Assembly (NCBI GenBank): GCA_964445695.1
Contig: CAYULF010000001.1
Coordinates: 342,045-406,044 of the forward strand
Direction: 5' to 3'
From: JAUIKM01 sp964445695
Lineage (GTDB): Bacteria; Bacteroidota; Ignavibacteria; Kapaibacteriales; UBA7675
Length of the DNA stretch: 64,000 nucleotides
Part shown: piece after piece, positions 44,339 to 53,623 of the stretch
Numbering within the stretch: the first letter of the stretch is position 1
How the letters are laid out: each line of letters starts with the position of its first letter
The notes under the pieces: model-generated
The model's database searches: none
Told to the model about the DNA's origin: nothing
The model's input: the letters and a program-made list of their open reading frames with translations, nothing else
Position numbers and translations under genes: made by a program

Positions 44339-44711
44339 CGGAATCCTCCCTGGGTTGATCTTTTGGATCGTTTTGTTGAAGTGTTAACAAATGTTCGAGT
44401 TTTTCCAGCCGCAGATCCCACACGGAGCGCAGGGACTGCAACCAGGTAACAATTGCGGCTATCGGCTCCAGCCTCGCTTCAATCAAATGCTCGCGTCCAA
44501 CGGTGCGACGCTGCGCCAGCCCCGCCTTTTCGAGCACTTTGATGTGTTTGGAGACCGCGTTCAGGCTCATGTCGTAAGCCGCCGCCAAGTCCGTCACCCG
44601 GCTCGCGCCCTCCTGCACAAGCGTCGTCAGCAGCGACCTGCGCGTCGGGTCGCTCACCGCCTTCAGAACCGCCGAAAGCTGCTGTTCCTGTTCGTTCGAA
44701 TGTTCAACCAT
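44331..44711 (-). CDS. ArsR-family transcriptional regulator
   Basis: 126 residues from ATG at 44711 (a TTG three codons earlier is an alternative). Winged helix: LKAVSDPTRRSLLTTLVQEG, RVTDLAAAYDMSLNAVSKHI and KAGLAQRRTVGREHLIEA. No obvious metal-binding cysteines, so an SRPBCC-linked, small-molecule class. It probably represses its own operon through the adjacent operators, and its ligand may be bound by the downstream SRPBCC partner. Confidence 0.92.
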   Translation of the reverse strand: MVEHSNEQEQQLSAVLKAVSDPTRRSLLTTLVQEGASRVTDLAAAYDMSLNAVSKHIKVLEKAGLAQRRTVGREHLIEARLEPIAAIVTWLQSLRSVWDLRLEKLEHLLTLQQNDPKDQPREDSDG

Positions 44712-44758
44712 TTGGTTCAATATGACACTTAAATTCCGATTGTCAACCCTTTGGTTGA
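44703..44758 (-). promoter_or_regulatory. promoter and two operators of the ArsR-SRPBCC operon
   Basis: On the minus strand: TTGACA, 17 nt, CATATT-like -10. Two palindromes of type TCAACC-N4-GGTTGA lie at 44743-44758 (perfect, overlapping the -35) and 44705-44720 (one mismatch, reaching the start codon). Their positions fit repression by the ArsR protein itself. Confidence 0.75.
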
Positions 44759-44860
44759 ATGTTTTTCCCGACCTGACGTTTGCCCGCGGGTCGCAACATG
44801 TGGACTGGTTTCAGGCGCGCGGATTGTGCGCTTTTTTCAGCTTCTCGTGGACAGACTTTG

Positions 44861-44956
44861 GCTTCGCCGCTTTCTACCAGCTCTGCGGCTTGCCTTTTGA
44901 GCGCTTCGCCGCTTCGCTTGCAGCTCGTCGGCTTGCTTTTTTACTCATGCTTGTCA
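44861..44956 (+). repeat. dispersed intergenic repeat, double copy
   Basis: GCTTCGCCGCTTT...TGCGGCTTGCCTTTT then GAGCGCTTCGCCGCTTCG and CGGCTTGCTTTTTT, with the same words in both halves. Confidence 0.6.
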
Positions 44957-45219
44957 CCGGGATTGAATCTGTAGAGGTTCAATTCCGTCCCTGAACGTCG
45001 CGTGTAAAATCCCGGTCCAATCCCAAATCAGAGAACTAACCTCCTGTTCTCGGGCTCCGACTGCAACGGCTGTCCGGCTCGTGCGGCGGCATGTTATGTA
45101 TATCGCATGGCCGGGCCCGATAACATTTGTCGATCTGAACTTGTTTATCCGACTACAAGATGTAATTTTGGCGCGACAATCAAACGGCATAATCGGGGAA
45201 CAAACCAACGCTCAACGGC

Positions 45220-45762
45220 ATGAAACAAAACTTCCTGCGCGCCGCATGTGCGGCATTGACCCTGGCAGTTGTATTCGGCATATCTACTTTGGCCTGGAGT
45301 CAGGATGCCGCAACACTCGGCGGCACTTCGTCCCCGGCTGCGGTCGATTCAACGGCGAGGGCGATCGCCGCTCGATACTACTTTGCAAATTACGATCGTG
45401 CGCACGCCTGGGCTGAACATGCGGCCGACAGCTTAAACAATCCACCGGATGCATTCGGCATCTTTCTCGAACGCGCGCTTGCTGCGCACGAGCGCGATTC
45501 CCTGGTTTCTCGGATTGACTCGCTCGGCAAACTTGTCGTCTCGCTGCGCGCACAGCTCGATTCAGCCGCCGGGACAAGCAACTCCGTCAAAAGCCCTGCC
45601 ACATCTTCCGGCATCTTCGATGAACTTCAAAGCGGGAATACCGGTTCGTCGTCACACGGTAACGCAACATCAACGCAGTGCCTGGGCCGCACAAAAAAGG
45701 GAGCGCGCTGCAAACGCATGACTAAAAGCGACTCGGGTTACTGCTGGCAGCACGAACCGTGA
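45220..45762 (+). CDS. secreted protein with zinc-type C-terminal motif
   Basis: 180 residues, signal peptide (1-27). Central helical coiled-coil-like region, Ser/Thr-rich linker, and a C-terminal motif TQCLGRTKKGARCKRMTKSD followed by GYCWQHEP. The Cys-x7-Cys-...-Cys-x2-His pattern matches small zinc-binding motifs (DUF5763-like) usually found in Bacteroidota intracellular proteins, so having it behind a signal peptide is unusual. Monocistronic. Function unknown. Confidence 0.7.
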   Translation: MKQNFLRAACAALTLAVVFGISTLAWSQDAATLGGTSSPAAVDSTARAIAARYYFANYDRAHAWAEHAADSLNNPPDAFGIFLERALAAHERDSLVSRIDSLGKLVVSLRAQLDSAAGTSNSVKSPATSSGIFDELQSGNTGSSSHGNATSTQCLGRTKKGARCKRMTKSDSGYCWQHEP

Positions 45763-46631
45763 GTTTCACGTCCGTTAAACACATTCAAACTGCAAGACAA
45801 ACAAAAAAGAAAACAAGCCGGAAGCATGACGGCGAAGTGGTCCGGCCCGCGCACCGGAAGCAGGAAAAGCATCAGCAATTCGGTTTAAGGGTGGTTTGGG
45901 GTGCAACACGTTTTGAGCGCGAGGAAACATTCCCCAAACCGAAACACATGCGGCAACACAAGTTTTTTCACGCGCAGCTCTTGACAATGGAAAATCATTG
46001 TTGTACATTCAACGGCGAATGCAAACAGTGACCTGCTGCCGCAAATGCGTTATCACTGCAATTTCATTGTTTGCAATTACACTGCCGAATCCTAATTCAT
46101 GCCTTTTTTAAGACAACGCGCGTTTGTTGCTCGGAGCATGCGCCCCATTGGCCCGATCATTAAACAAAGCGCATTTCCCGCCGATGTAATTCGGTGCAGC
46201 CTGGTCTATACCCGGCTCCGGCTGAGCACTGCCCGTTAACTGATACATATTAATAGTTTAAATAAACAGGGAGTTGTCGACGCTCTTCGTAGCTTCTGCC
46301 TGCCCTGTTGTACCTTCGAACGCAAGCGGCGCATATCGGTCGACAGCACTGGAATTCGCTCAGTTCACAGTCTGTTGCACCGCAGTATGTGCTCCGCCGC
46401 AAGTCCTGCCGACGGCACGGTACCGGCTTGAAATCCGGGTATGCCGACGGCATGTGACGGCGCTGTAATCGAGGCTGCGCCCGCGTGTTTAAGTCGAACG
46501 TACAACAAGTGCAGATCAAAACCGGAATCCAATTCCGGCCGGCAGAAATCGAATGGCATCGCCACCCCACACCGGCGCCGTGCACGGCGCGTCGCCGAAC
46601 TTCAACACATTTCATGCATGGAGTTTGTATT
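45763..46631. other. intergenic region before the three-gene array
   Basis: About 870 bases. Holds an inverted dispersed-repeat copy at 45794-45838 (GACAAACAAAAAAGAAAACA, CAAGCCGGAAGC, GGCGAAG), and a GGTTTGGGG / CCCCAAACC hairpin at 45890-45942. No other gene supported. Confidence 0.5.
45794..45838 (-). repeat. dispersed intergenic repeat, inverted copy
   Basis: Contains GAAAACAAGCCGGAAGC and GGCGAAG; reverse complement of the CGGCTTG...GCTTC core. Confidence 0.55.
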
Positions 46632-47354
46632 ATGAAGCGCTTTCACGTTTCGATTTTAACCGCAGGTTTTGCCCTGCTGGCCGCCCTGGGTCTGTCGTTT
46701 AACATCAACGCCCAGGATCCGGTGCCCGTTGAAGAATGCCCGATGACCGTAGATGAGCAGGATCAAATGAACGCCGCAGTGCAGGAAGCATTTGACGCCC
46801 TCGAGCGCGACGACGACGGCAACATCATCCCGCCGGATGACTGGGATGTTAACTGTGGCGGTATCTGCGAAGGCGGCGTGATTGAAATCAACGGCGTTAA
46901 ATACTACGCCACCTGGAAAAAATCCATCTGCGTGACCACGCTGCAGGAGCAGGGCGTTGAAAACCCCAGCTGTTTTGCTCTGCTGTGCGGCAGCGACGGT
47001 TCGTCGGACATGGGTTCGATCCACATGAATCAGGACGAAGACGCCATCCCCTCGCGCGTTGTACTGACGAGCGCAGACGGCCAGGCGCCGTTTTCCTTCC
47101 CCGCCAAAGTGCGCATTGAGTTCTTTGCGAACATGGACCTGCACGGCCTGCCGCAACTGAGCAACGCCGAGCCGATGATCCTCGAATCCACGCGTACGAT
47201 CAACGCATGGCCGCCGAAAAACGAAGTAGATTACGCCCTTGTTAACTCGGTTGACTTTGTTTCCGCCGACGGCAAAGACGTAGCGACCTTCTCGAAAGCC
47301 GTCGTTACGATGAAAAACAAATCGGTCGGTGCCGCCTTGGCCGCCGCAAAATAA
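46632..47354 (+). CDS. secreted protein, tandem family member 1
   Basis: 240 residues from ATG at 46632; signal peptide (1-27). Order of conserved parts: NAAVQEAFDALERDDDGNI, DWDVNCGGIC, YYATWKKSICVTTLQEQGVE, CFALLCGSDGSSDM, IHMNQDEDAIPSRVVLTSAD and MDLHGLPQLSNAEPMILES. Six cysteines are shared by all three copies, suggesting disulfides. No known domain. First of three tandem copies, each with its own terminator. Function unknown; exported. Confidence 0.82.
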   Translation: MKRFHVSILTAGFALLAALGLSFNINAQDPVPVEECPMTVDEQDQMNAAVQEAFDALERDDDGNIIPPDDWDVNCGGICEGGVIEINGVKYYATWKKSICVTTLQEQGVENPSCFALLCGSDGSSDMGSIHMNQDEDAIPSRVVLTSADGQAPFSFPAKVRIEFFANMDLHGLPQLSNAEPMILESTRTINAWPPKNEVDYALVNSVDFVSADGKDVATFSKAVVTMKNKSVGAALAAAK

Positions 47355-47396
47355 TCGCGCCCAAATAATTGCGCGTTAAATCGAACAAATCCTCAG

Positions 47397-47435
47397 AAAA
47401 ACCCGCACATCGGCCCCGCCGGTGTCCGGGTTTTT
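47397..47435 (+). terminator. terminator of family member 1
   Basis: AAAAACCCG pairs with CGGGTTTTT; the internal CACATCGGC/GCCGGTGT also pairs. Confidence 0.85.
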
Positions 47436-47626
47436 CGGAACACACACTACCGGTCGAATCACATCACAGGCATGTCGTGAAAGCAGAACGCATAACCCGA
47501 ACGATTGCCGGCGCTCGCGCTGCCGATGCAGTTTCGTTCACTCTGCCGGGCGACGACCTGCCGGCTCCGGTCGGTGGCCCCACAATAACCGCCGACATTC
47601 AACTCACTTAAACATGGAGTACCGTG

Positions 47627-48367
47627 ATGAGACGTTTCAAACTCTCGTTCTTTGTACTTGGCTGCGCCCTGCTGGCCGCTTTTGGCCTGTCCTTAAACAC
47701 TGTAGCGCAGGATGATACGACACCGGACGACATTCCCACCTATGAAGGTGAATGCGACCTCACGACCACCCAACAGGCGCGTCTTAACGATGCCGTACAG
47801 GCCGCCTTCGACCGCCTCGAACGCGATGAAAACGGTGAAATCGTTCCGCCGGAAGATTGGGACATCAACTGCGGCGGAATCTGCAAGAATGGTTACATCC
47901 GGATCAACGGCGTCATCTACCGCGCCACATGGGAAAAATTCATCTGCGTGACCGAACTGCAGGAGCAGGGCGTCACCGATCCGGTGTGTTTTGCCCTGCT
48001 GTGCGACAGCGACGGTTTTTCCGACCTCGGCGAGATCCACATGGACCAGAGCGAAGATGCAATTCCTTCCCGCGTTGTATTAACAAGTGCAAACGGCCAG
48101 GCGCCGTTTAACTTCCCCGCCAACGTGCGCATTGAGTTCTTTGCGAAGATGGACTTGCACGGTCTGCCGCAGCTCAGCAATGCCGAGCCCATGATTCTCG
48201 AGTCGACCGAACCGGTGGACTCCTGGCCGCCGCAACACAAAGTCGACTACAAACTCGTAAAAGCGGTTGATTTTGTTTCCGCCGACGGCGAACACACGGC
48301 CAATTTTGCCAATGCAACCGTGACAATGGAAAACAAATCGGTCGGTCCCATGGTCTCCGTCCGATAA
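47627..48367 (+). CDS. secreted protein, tandem family member 2
   Basis: 246 residues from ATG at 47627 (GTG at 47624 is an alternative). Signal peptide (1-28). Shares LDRL-type acidic start (AAFDRLERDENGEIVPPEDW), NCGGICKNGYIRINGVIYRA, ICVTELQEQGVTDPVCFALL and CDSDGFSDLGEIHMDQSEDA with its neighbours. The stretch from CFALLCDSDGFSDLG to DLHGLPQLSNAEPMILEST is nearly identical to copy 3 in protein but differs at many third codon positions in DNA. Exported; unknown function. Confidence 0.82.
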   Translation: MRRFKLSFFVLGCALLAAFGLSLNTVAQDDTTPDDIPTYEGECDLTTTQQARLNDAVQAAFDRLERDENGEIVPPEDWDINCGGICKNGYIRINGVIYRATWEKFICVTELQEQGVTDPVCFALLCDSDGFSDLGEIHMDQSEDAIPSRVVLTSANGQAPFNFPANVRIEFFAKMDLHGLPQLSNAEPMILESTEPVDSWPPQHKVDYKLVKAVDFVSADGEHTANFANATVTMENKSVGPMVSVR

Positions 48368-48390
48368 AGTAATTTTCTCATAGTGAGATT

Positions 48391-48435
48391 TCCGGAAAAC
48401 CCGCACCTCGGCCCGCCCCGCGTGCGGGTTTTCGG
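48391..48435 (+). terminator. terminator of family member 2
   Basis: CCGGAAAACCCGCAC pairs with GTGCGGGTTTTCGG. Confidence 0.85.
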
Positions 48436-48834
48436 AGCCTGCACTGTTAACTCAACAAAACACATAACCGTTAACAAGGAGTGTCGAAGAGATAAACTGT
48501 CAGCGCCCCTGACAAGCCTGCAATCGGACAATTTGTGTTGCGACTCCGTTGTATCCGCTGGAATACGCTCAGTTTCATGCGCGACGGAAAACGGATTTTT
48601 CAACATGACGGCAGCGCCCGCTCGGAACACGGAACACACGCCGCGGGAACTGCAGCCGGACACTGCGGCCATGCAGCTTGCAGTCACGTTTTGCCGCTAC
48701 ATCGCTTGCACCGGAAGACACGACCGATCACGGCCGTTCAGGCGCACAGACAGCACATCGACTCGCCACGCCGCCGCGACGACGCACATCCGCGCCGCCG
48801 CATTCTATCACTCAATTTCAACGGAGAATCCGTC
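48436..48834. other. long leader of family member 3
   Basis: About 400 bases before the third copy; unlike copies 1 and 2 there is no shared leader sequence. I see no riboswitch or operator. Confidence 0.4.
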
Positions 48835-49566
48835 ATGAAACGTTTTCAACTTATTGGTCTGATCACAGGCTGCGCCGTGTTGACCGTATTTGGACTGGCC
48901 TTTACGCTTAATGCACAAAATCCCACGCCCACCGAGCCGGCATGCGCCGTCACGACCGCGCAGCGCGCTCAATTGGAAACAGCGATTCAGGACGCGTTTG
49001 ACGCGTTGCCGCGCGACGCCAACGGCGAAATCGTCCGTCCGGACAGCGACGACGACTGGGACATCAACTGCGGCGGCATCTGCCGCGGCGGCGTTATCGT
49101 GATTAACGGCGTCGAATACGTCGCCACCTGGGAAAAGTACATCTGCGTAACGGCCTTGCAGGAACAGGGCGTCGACAACCTGAGCTGTTTTGCGCTGCTG
49201 TGCGACAGCGACGGTTTTTCGGACCTCGGTGAAATCCACATGGATCAAAGTGAAGACGCCATCCCCTCGCGCGTTATCCTGACGAGCGCCAACGGCCAGG
49301 CTCCGTTTAATTTCCCGGCCAATGTGCGCATCGAGTTCTTTGCAAACATGGACCTGCACGGCCTGCCGCAGCTGTCCAACGCCGAACCGATGATCCTCGA
49401 ATCCACGCAGCCGGTTAACTCCTGGCCGCCGGCAAATGAAGTCGATTATGCGCTGACCAACACGGTCGACTTTGTCTCCGCCGACGGCGAGCACACGGCA
49501 AGCTTCTCGAAAGCCGTCGTGACGATGAAAAACAAATCGGTCGGTCCGATGGTCTCCTCCAAATAA
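48835..49566 (+). CDS. secreted protein, tandem family member 3
   Basis: 243 residues from ATG at 48835; signal peptide (1-26, ending LNAQN). Same layout: TAQRAQLETAIQDAFDALPR, DWDINCGGICRGGVIVINGV, ICVTALQEQGVDNLSCFALL and AIPSRVILTSANGQAPFNFP. Six conserved cysteines. Third of the array, with its own terminator. No nearby transporter or regulator. Function unknown; an exported structural or binding protein is plausible. Confidence 0.82.
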   Translation: MKRFQLIGLITGCAVLTVFGLAFTLNAQNPTPTEPACAVTTAQRAQLETAIQDAFDALPRDANGEIVRPDSDDDWDINCGGICRGGVIVINGVEYVATWEKYICVTALQEQGVDNLSCFALLCDSDGFSDLGEIHMDQSEDAIPSRVILTSANGQAPFNFPANVRIEFFANMDLHGLPQLSNAEPMILESTQPVNSWPPANEVDYALTNTVDFVSADGEHTASFSKAVVTMKNKSVGPMVSSK

Positions 49567-49595
49567 GTTCTGTCTCTCTTTATGAGAATTCCAGA

Positions 49596-49640
49596 ATAAC
49601 CCGTGCGCCGGCACTGAACCGGTGCGCGGGTATTTTTTTG
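49596..49640 (+). terminator. terminator of family member 3
   Basis: ATAACCCG-TGCGCCGG pairs with CCGGTGCGCGGGTAT and is followed by seven T. Confidence 0.9.
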
Positions 49641-49702
49641 CCGCTTCGTGTCTGAAACTTAAACAGATTCAAACCGCCTGGTCGTTGAGTGTTCAACACA
49701 CA

Positions 49703-49765
49703 TTGACAAACAAAAGAATCACCGGAGCCTGAGACGCAAGCAAGGCGCGCGGCTCAAAGCGATCC
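49703..49765 (-). repeat. dispersed intergenic repeat, inverted copy
   Basis: TTGACAAACAAAAGAATC, GGAGCCTGAGACGC, GCGGCTCAAAGCGATCC; shares blocks with 34599-34660. Confidence 0.6.
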
Positions 49766-49836
49766 TTTAAACCCTGGGATCAGTTGTCGGAAAGTGGCTG
49801 CGCAAGAATTAAGACAATGTGAATATGTAAAACAAG

Positions 49837-49876
49837 AACGGCCGAACCCGGAATTCCGGATTCGGCCGTTTGTTTA
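49837..49876 (-). terminator. terminator of the DEAD-box gene
   Basis: AACGGCCGAA(C)CCGG / CCGG(A)TTCGGCCGTT around AATT; minus-strand tail TCTTGTTTT. Confidence 0.85.
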
Positions 49877-49911
49877 ATCTGACCTGGGAATCTGTTAAAA
49901 GATGCCCGGCT

Positions 49912-51609
49912 TCAGGAGCGATTCTTGCGATGAATCTTCTTGCGTTTGACGCGCTCCAGTCCAAACTGCTCGGGGCTGTGGCCAAGCGCCGCGCGTTCGA
50001 TGCGCAGTTTTGAGCGGCTGCGTTTATCGTTTTTGCTGAACGCCGAAAGAATCGTCTCGGCATCCGAGTCCGGCACCGACACAAATGAATGTGTGTCCAT
50101 GATGTCGATCTTGCCGACCGAGCGGCCTGAGACGCCGTAGTCGTTTTCGATCATCTGCAGAATGCGACCGGGGTTGGCGCCGTCCTTGTGGCCGATCGTC
50201 ATGCGCAGGCGCGTTTGCTCCATGCGGCTGCGGTAGCGCTCGCGCGGACGCGAACCGCCGTTATCGCCTTTGCGGAATTCACGTGTACCGCGGATGTACT
50301 TGTACTTGCTTTCGTCCAGCGTATCGGAGTGGCTGAGTTTAAGCAGCGCCGCCATCACGTCCTCCGGATCCTGGTCGGCGAACATCTCCTGCGCCAGGGT
50401 CTTAAACTTTTCGATGGCGGCCGTGTCCGTCATCGCTGCCTCGACGTCGCGCATGATCTTGCGTTTTTTCAGCTCGACCATTTTCGAGCCGTCGGGGATA
50501 AACTCTTTATTAATCGTCGCCTTCGCGTGCGATTCGTACATGCGCAGCTTGCGATACTCCGCCGGACTGATCAGCGTGATTGCTTTGCCGTCCTTGCCGG
50601 CGCGACCGGTACGGCCGATGCGGTGCACATAGACTTCCGAGCTCTGCGGCAGCGAGTAGTTGACCACGTGCGTCAGGTCTTTCACGTCGATTCCGCGCGC
50701 CGCCACATCAGTCGCCACCAGAATCTGCGTGTGCTGCTGACGGAAGTTCTCCAGGATTGTCTCGCGTTTGTCCTGCGAAACGTCGCCGTGGCACGCCTCG
50801 GAACGATAACCCGCCCTGTTTAAGTTGCGGCTCACCATGTCGCTGTCAACCTTGGTGCGGCAGAAAATGATGCCGTAAAACTCCTCTTCCATGTCGATGA
50901 TGCGACAGAGCGCGTCAAACTTGTCGCGCCCGGGCACTTCAAAGAAAATCTGCTCGACGGAGTTGTTGGCGATCTGATCCGTTTCAGTTTTGATGCTGAC
51001 CGGATTGTGCATGTATTTTTTGGCGAGGTCGGAGATTCGTTTGGGCATCGTGGCGGAGAAAAGCAGCATCTGCCGCTCGCCTTCGACGTAGCTCAGAATT
51101 TTTTCGACATCGTCGATAAATCCCATATTGAGCATCTCATCGGCTTCGTCCAGCACAAAATACTCGATCGCATCCAGCTTGAGCGTGCCTTTGTCCAGGT
51201 GGTCCATGATCCGCCCGGGGGTGCCCACGACGATATCAACGCCCTGCTGCAGGTGGCGCAGCTGCACGCCCCAGGATTGCCCGCCGTAGATCGGCACAAT
51301 CGAAAAATCCTTCTCGCCCTTGAGCGTATCGAGCTCGTCGGCCACCTGAATGGCCAGTTCGCGCGTCGGCGCCAGCACGATCACCTGCGGAGATCTTGAC
51401 TTGCCCGGTGTCAGTTTGTCCGTAAAAACCAGCCCAAACGTCGCGGTCTTGCCCGTGCCCGTCTGTGCCTGCGCAATGACGTCCTGCTTTGACTCCAGCA
51501 GCAGCGGAATAGTCTTTGCCTGAATTTCAGTCGGTTCCGTGAATCCTTTTTTGGCGATTGCTTCTAAAGCGACCGGCGATAAACCAAGGTCCTGGAATGT
51601 AGTTGCCAT
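49912..51609 (-). CDS. DEAD-box ATP-dependent RNA helicase
   Basis: 565 residues from ATG at 51609, matching the family start (MATTFQDLGLSPVALEAIAK). Motifs: Q (FTEPTEIQ), I (AQTGTGKT 48-55), Ia (PTRELAIQ), II (VLDEADEML), III (SAT in LFSATMP), and VI (HRIGRTGRAG). A DbpA-type RNA-binding domain follows (about 465-530; MTIGHKDGANPGRILQMIEN), then a basic Arg/Lys tail. Homologues (DeaD/CsdA, DbpA) remodel ribosomal RNA and mRNA, often in the cold. An earlier ATG (51732) is unlikely. Likely cytoplasmic. Confidence 0.93.
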   Translation of the reverse strand: MATTFQDLGLSPVALEAIAKKGFTEPTEIQAKTIPLLLESKQDVIAQAQTGTGKTATFGLVFTDKLTPGKSRSPQVIVLAPTRELAIQVADELDTLKGEKDFSIVPIYGGQSWGVQLRHLQQGVDIVVGTPGRIMDHLDKGTLKLDAIEYFVLDEADEMLNMGFIDDVEKILSYVEGERQMLLFSATMPKRISDLAKKYMHNPVSIKTETDQIANNSVEQIFFEVPGRDKFDALCRIIDMEEEFYGIIFCRTKVDSDMVSRNLNRAGYRSEACHGDVSQDKRETILENFRQQHTQILVATDVAARGIDVKDLTHVVNYSLPQSSEVYVHRIGRTGRAGKDGKAITLISPAEYRKLRMYESHAKATINKEFIPDGSKMVELKKRKIMRDVEAAMTDTAAIEKFKTLAQEMFADQDPEDVMAALLKLSHSDTLDESKYKYIRGTREFRKGDNGGSRPRERYRSRMEQTRLRMTIGHKDGANPGRILQMIENDYGVSGRSVGKIDIMDTHSFVSVPDSDAETILSAFSKNDKRSRSKLRIERAALGHSPEQFGLERVKRKKIHRKNRS

Positions 51610-52006
51610 ACTCTGCAAAAATCCTTTGTATACGTAAAATTTCCGGGCTGAACAAAGAATCCTGCGAACATCACTACACCCGCGCCGCTCTGTTCCCTTG
51701 CCGGCTCCAACTGCGCTTCGTGAAACTACCACAATTTCTACGCAGACTGCCTATGACGATCTCCTCCGCGTATTAATGCCCTGAATTTCATGTTTTTTAT
51801 TGACACCGCTTGCGGCACGTTTACTGGCGACCCATTAAGCTCGGTTGATTTTGCCCTTCTTCCATGGTTTTGTGAGTTACTGTTCTGACTCTGCGCAGCT
51901 TGCTTTTCACTGCAAAATACCTCGCCTGAGCGCTTCGCTGCCGTGCAGCTTGCTTTTTCCCCTTGTTTGTCGGCGCGTTACCCGCGGCAGGCACATGAAT
52001 CCGTGT
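51610..52006. other. intergenic region with a repeat copy
   Basis: Holds a dispersed repeat at 51926-51972 and the promoter of the helicase; nothing else seen. Confidence 0.4.
51926..51972 (+). repeat. dispersed intergenic repeat
   Basis: TGAGCGCTTCGCTGCCGTGC then AGCTTGCTTTTTCC and CTTGTTTGTC; the TTGTTTGTC end recurs in other copies. Confidence 0.6.
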
Positions 52007-53623
52007 TCAGGTTTCATCCTGAAAATCGCTCAGATCCAGATCGTGTTTAAGCGCCAGGCGCTTGAGTTGTCCGTTGCCGGCAAAACCCCAGAGCGTGCGT
52101 TCCGCCTTGCTGACGTTGCCGCCTGTGCGCTGGAGCGACGCACGTGTAAAACCGGCTTCAAACAGATCGAGTAAATTCCTGATTGTACCGGCTTCCGGCA
52201 CCTGCCGCATCAACTCTGCAACGATATTCGCCACACGAGTCTCGATGTCTTGCGGTGCGCTGCTGTCGCGCGCTGATTCACCGCCTTCCGGCGAAGGCGC
52301 TCCGACTGTTTTGTTTAACATCGCATCCGTTTGCGGTGAGGTTTTGCCCGATTCGACCGGCGCTGTCGGTGCGGAGAATTCCACGCCTGCGGCGAAACTT
52401 CCCTGCACTGATTTCTCATGTTCAACCGCAAACTGCGGCGTGGAGGCGCGGAAGGCGTTTTGAAAATCAGCGATGCTGAGTCTGTCGGACAGCGAATTGG
52501 CGGCGGCGCGGCGGAAGACGTTTTCCAGCTGGCGCACGTTGCCGGGCCAGTCCTGGCGTTCCAGATATGCCAGCGCTTCCGGACTGAAGCGAAAGCGATG
52601 TCCGTAGCGTTGTTCGTAGCGCCGGTTGATGCCGCTTAACAAATCGGCGATGTCTTCCCGCCGCTGGTGCAGCGCCGGAATGGAGATGCGCACGGTCAGT
52701 CTGTGCAAAAGATCGTGTTTAAATCGCCCTTCGGCCACTTCACTTTCGATGTCGCGATTGCTGGCCAGCAAAATGCGGCAGCGCACCGGCAGATCTTCGA
52801 GGCTGCCGTAGCGACGATACATGGGCTTGGTGCTGTCAAGCGCTCCCAGTAAAACCGCCTGCGCCTGCATCGGAATCTCCGTACATTCATCGAGAAACAG
52901 GCTGCCGCCGCCCGCCGCTTCAATAAAACTTGGGCGGGCGTCCACACCTGAGAATGCCTTGCCGCCGACGCCGTAGAGCGAAGAGGCAAAATTCTGCTGA
53001 TCTCCGGCGTGGTAAGAACAGTCAAATTCCTTGAAAGGTGCACTCGCTCGAGTGCTGAGATCGTGCAACAGTGCCGCACACGCCGTTTTACCGCTGCCGC
53101 TCGGCCCCAGGAACAAGACCGTGTCGTCGGTCTGCGCCATCTGAACAATTTCACCAATAGTGCGGCGCATCGAGCTGCTGTTAAACACAAAACCACGTTG
53201 TTTAAGCAGCTGGTGTGCGTGCACGGGAATGTGAGCCTCCTGCTCCGGCCGCACGCATTCGGCCACGGCCTGCAAAATCGCATCGCGCACTTTTTCAACG
53301 TAGAAGATGCGGGCGGCGCCGGCGGCGGCGGCCAGTCCGCCGTCCGGCTGCCGGCGACTGTTGGAAAAAATGATGATCGGCGTGGTCTGGTCGACGGCGC
53401 ACATGCGGCGCGCCGTTTCAATGCCGTCCATATGCGGCATATCAAAGTCGAGGATAACGCATGTAATGTTGCGGCGCGTCTGTTCGAAAATGTGCAGCGC
53501 CTGAGAACCGTCGCCCGCTTCGCGAAATTCGAAGTCGTGATAGCCGGAACGATGCAGGAAAGTGCGCAATCCGGCCCGGAACGCGGCATCGTCGTCGGCT
53601 ATGAGTATTGTCTGGTCGGTCAT
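52007..53623 (-). CDS. response regulator with sigma-54-type AAA+ domain lacking GAFTGA
   Basis: 538 residues. REC domain (1-125; phosphoacceptor Asp59 in VILDFDMPHMDG, Lys111), AAA+ domain (about 140-375; Walker A GPSGSGKT 173-180, Walker B SLFLDE 241-246, RHDLLHRLTV-like FKHDLLHRLTVRI), then a Fis-type HTH near the C-terminus (GFTRASLQRTGGNVSKAERT). Residues 222-227 are KAFSGV where sigma-54 activators have GAFTGA, so contact with sigma-54 is doubtful. It probably responds to a histidine kinase; one is 2 kb away on the other strand. Confidence 0.88.
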   Translation of the reverse strand: MTDQTILIADDDAAFRAGLRTFLHRSGYHDFEFREAGDGSQALHIFEQTRRNITCVILDFDMPHMDGIETARRMCAVDQTTPIIIFSNSRRQPDGGLAAAAGAARIFYVEKVRDAILQAVAECVRPEQEAHIPVHAHQLLKQRGFVFNSSSMRRTIGEIVQMAQTDDTVLFLGPSGSGKTACAALLHDLSTRASAPFKEFDCSYHAGDQQNFASSLYGVGGKAFSGVDARPSFIEAAGGGSLFLDECTEIPMQAQAVLLGALDSTKPMYRRYGSLEDLPVRCRILLASNRDIESEVAEGRFKHDLLHRLTVRISIPALHQRREDIADLLSGINRRYEQRYGHRFRFSPEALAYLERQDWPGNVRQLENVFRRAAANSLSDRLSIADFQNAFRASTPQFAVEHEKSVQGSFAAGVEFSAPTAPVESGKTSPQTDAMLNKTVGAPSPEGGESARDSSAPQDIETRVANIVAELMRQVPEAGTIRNLLDLFEAGFTRASLQRTGGNVSKAERTLWGFAGNGQLKRLALKHDLDLSDFQDET

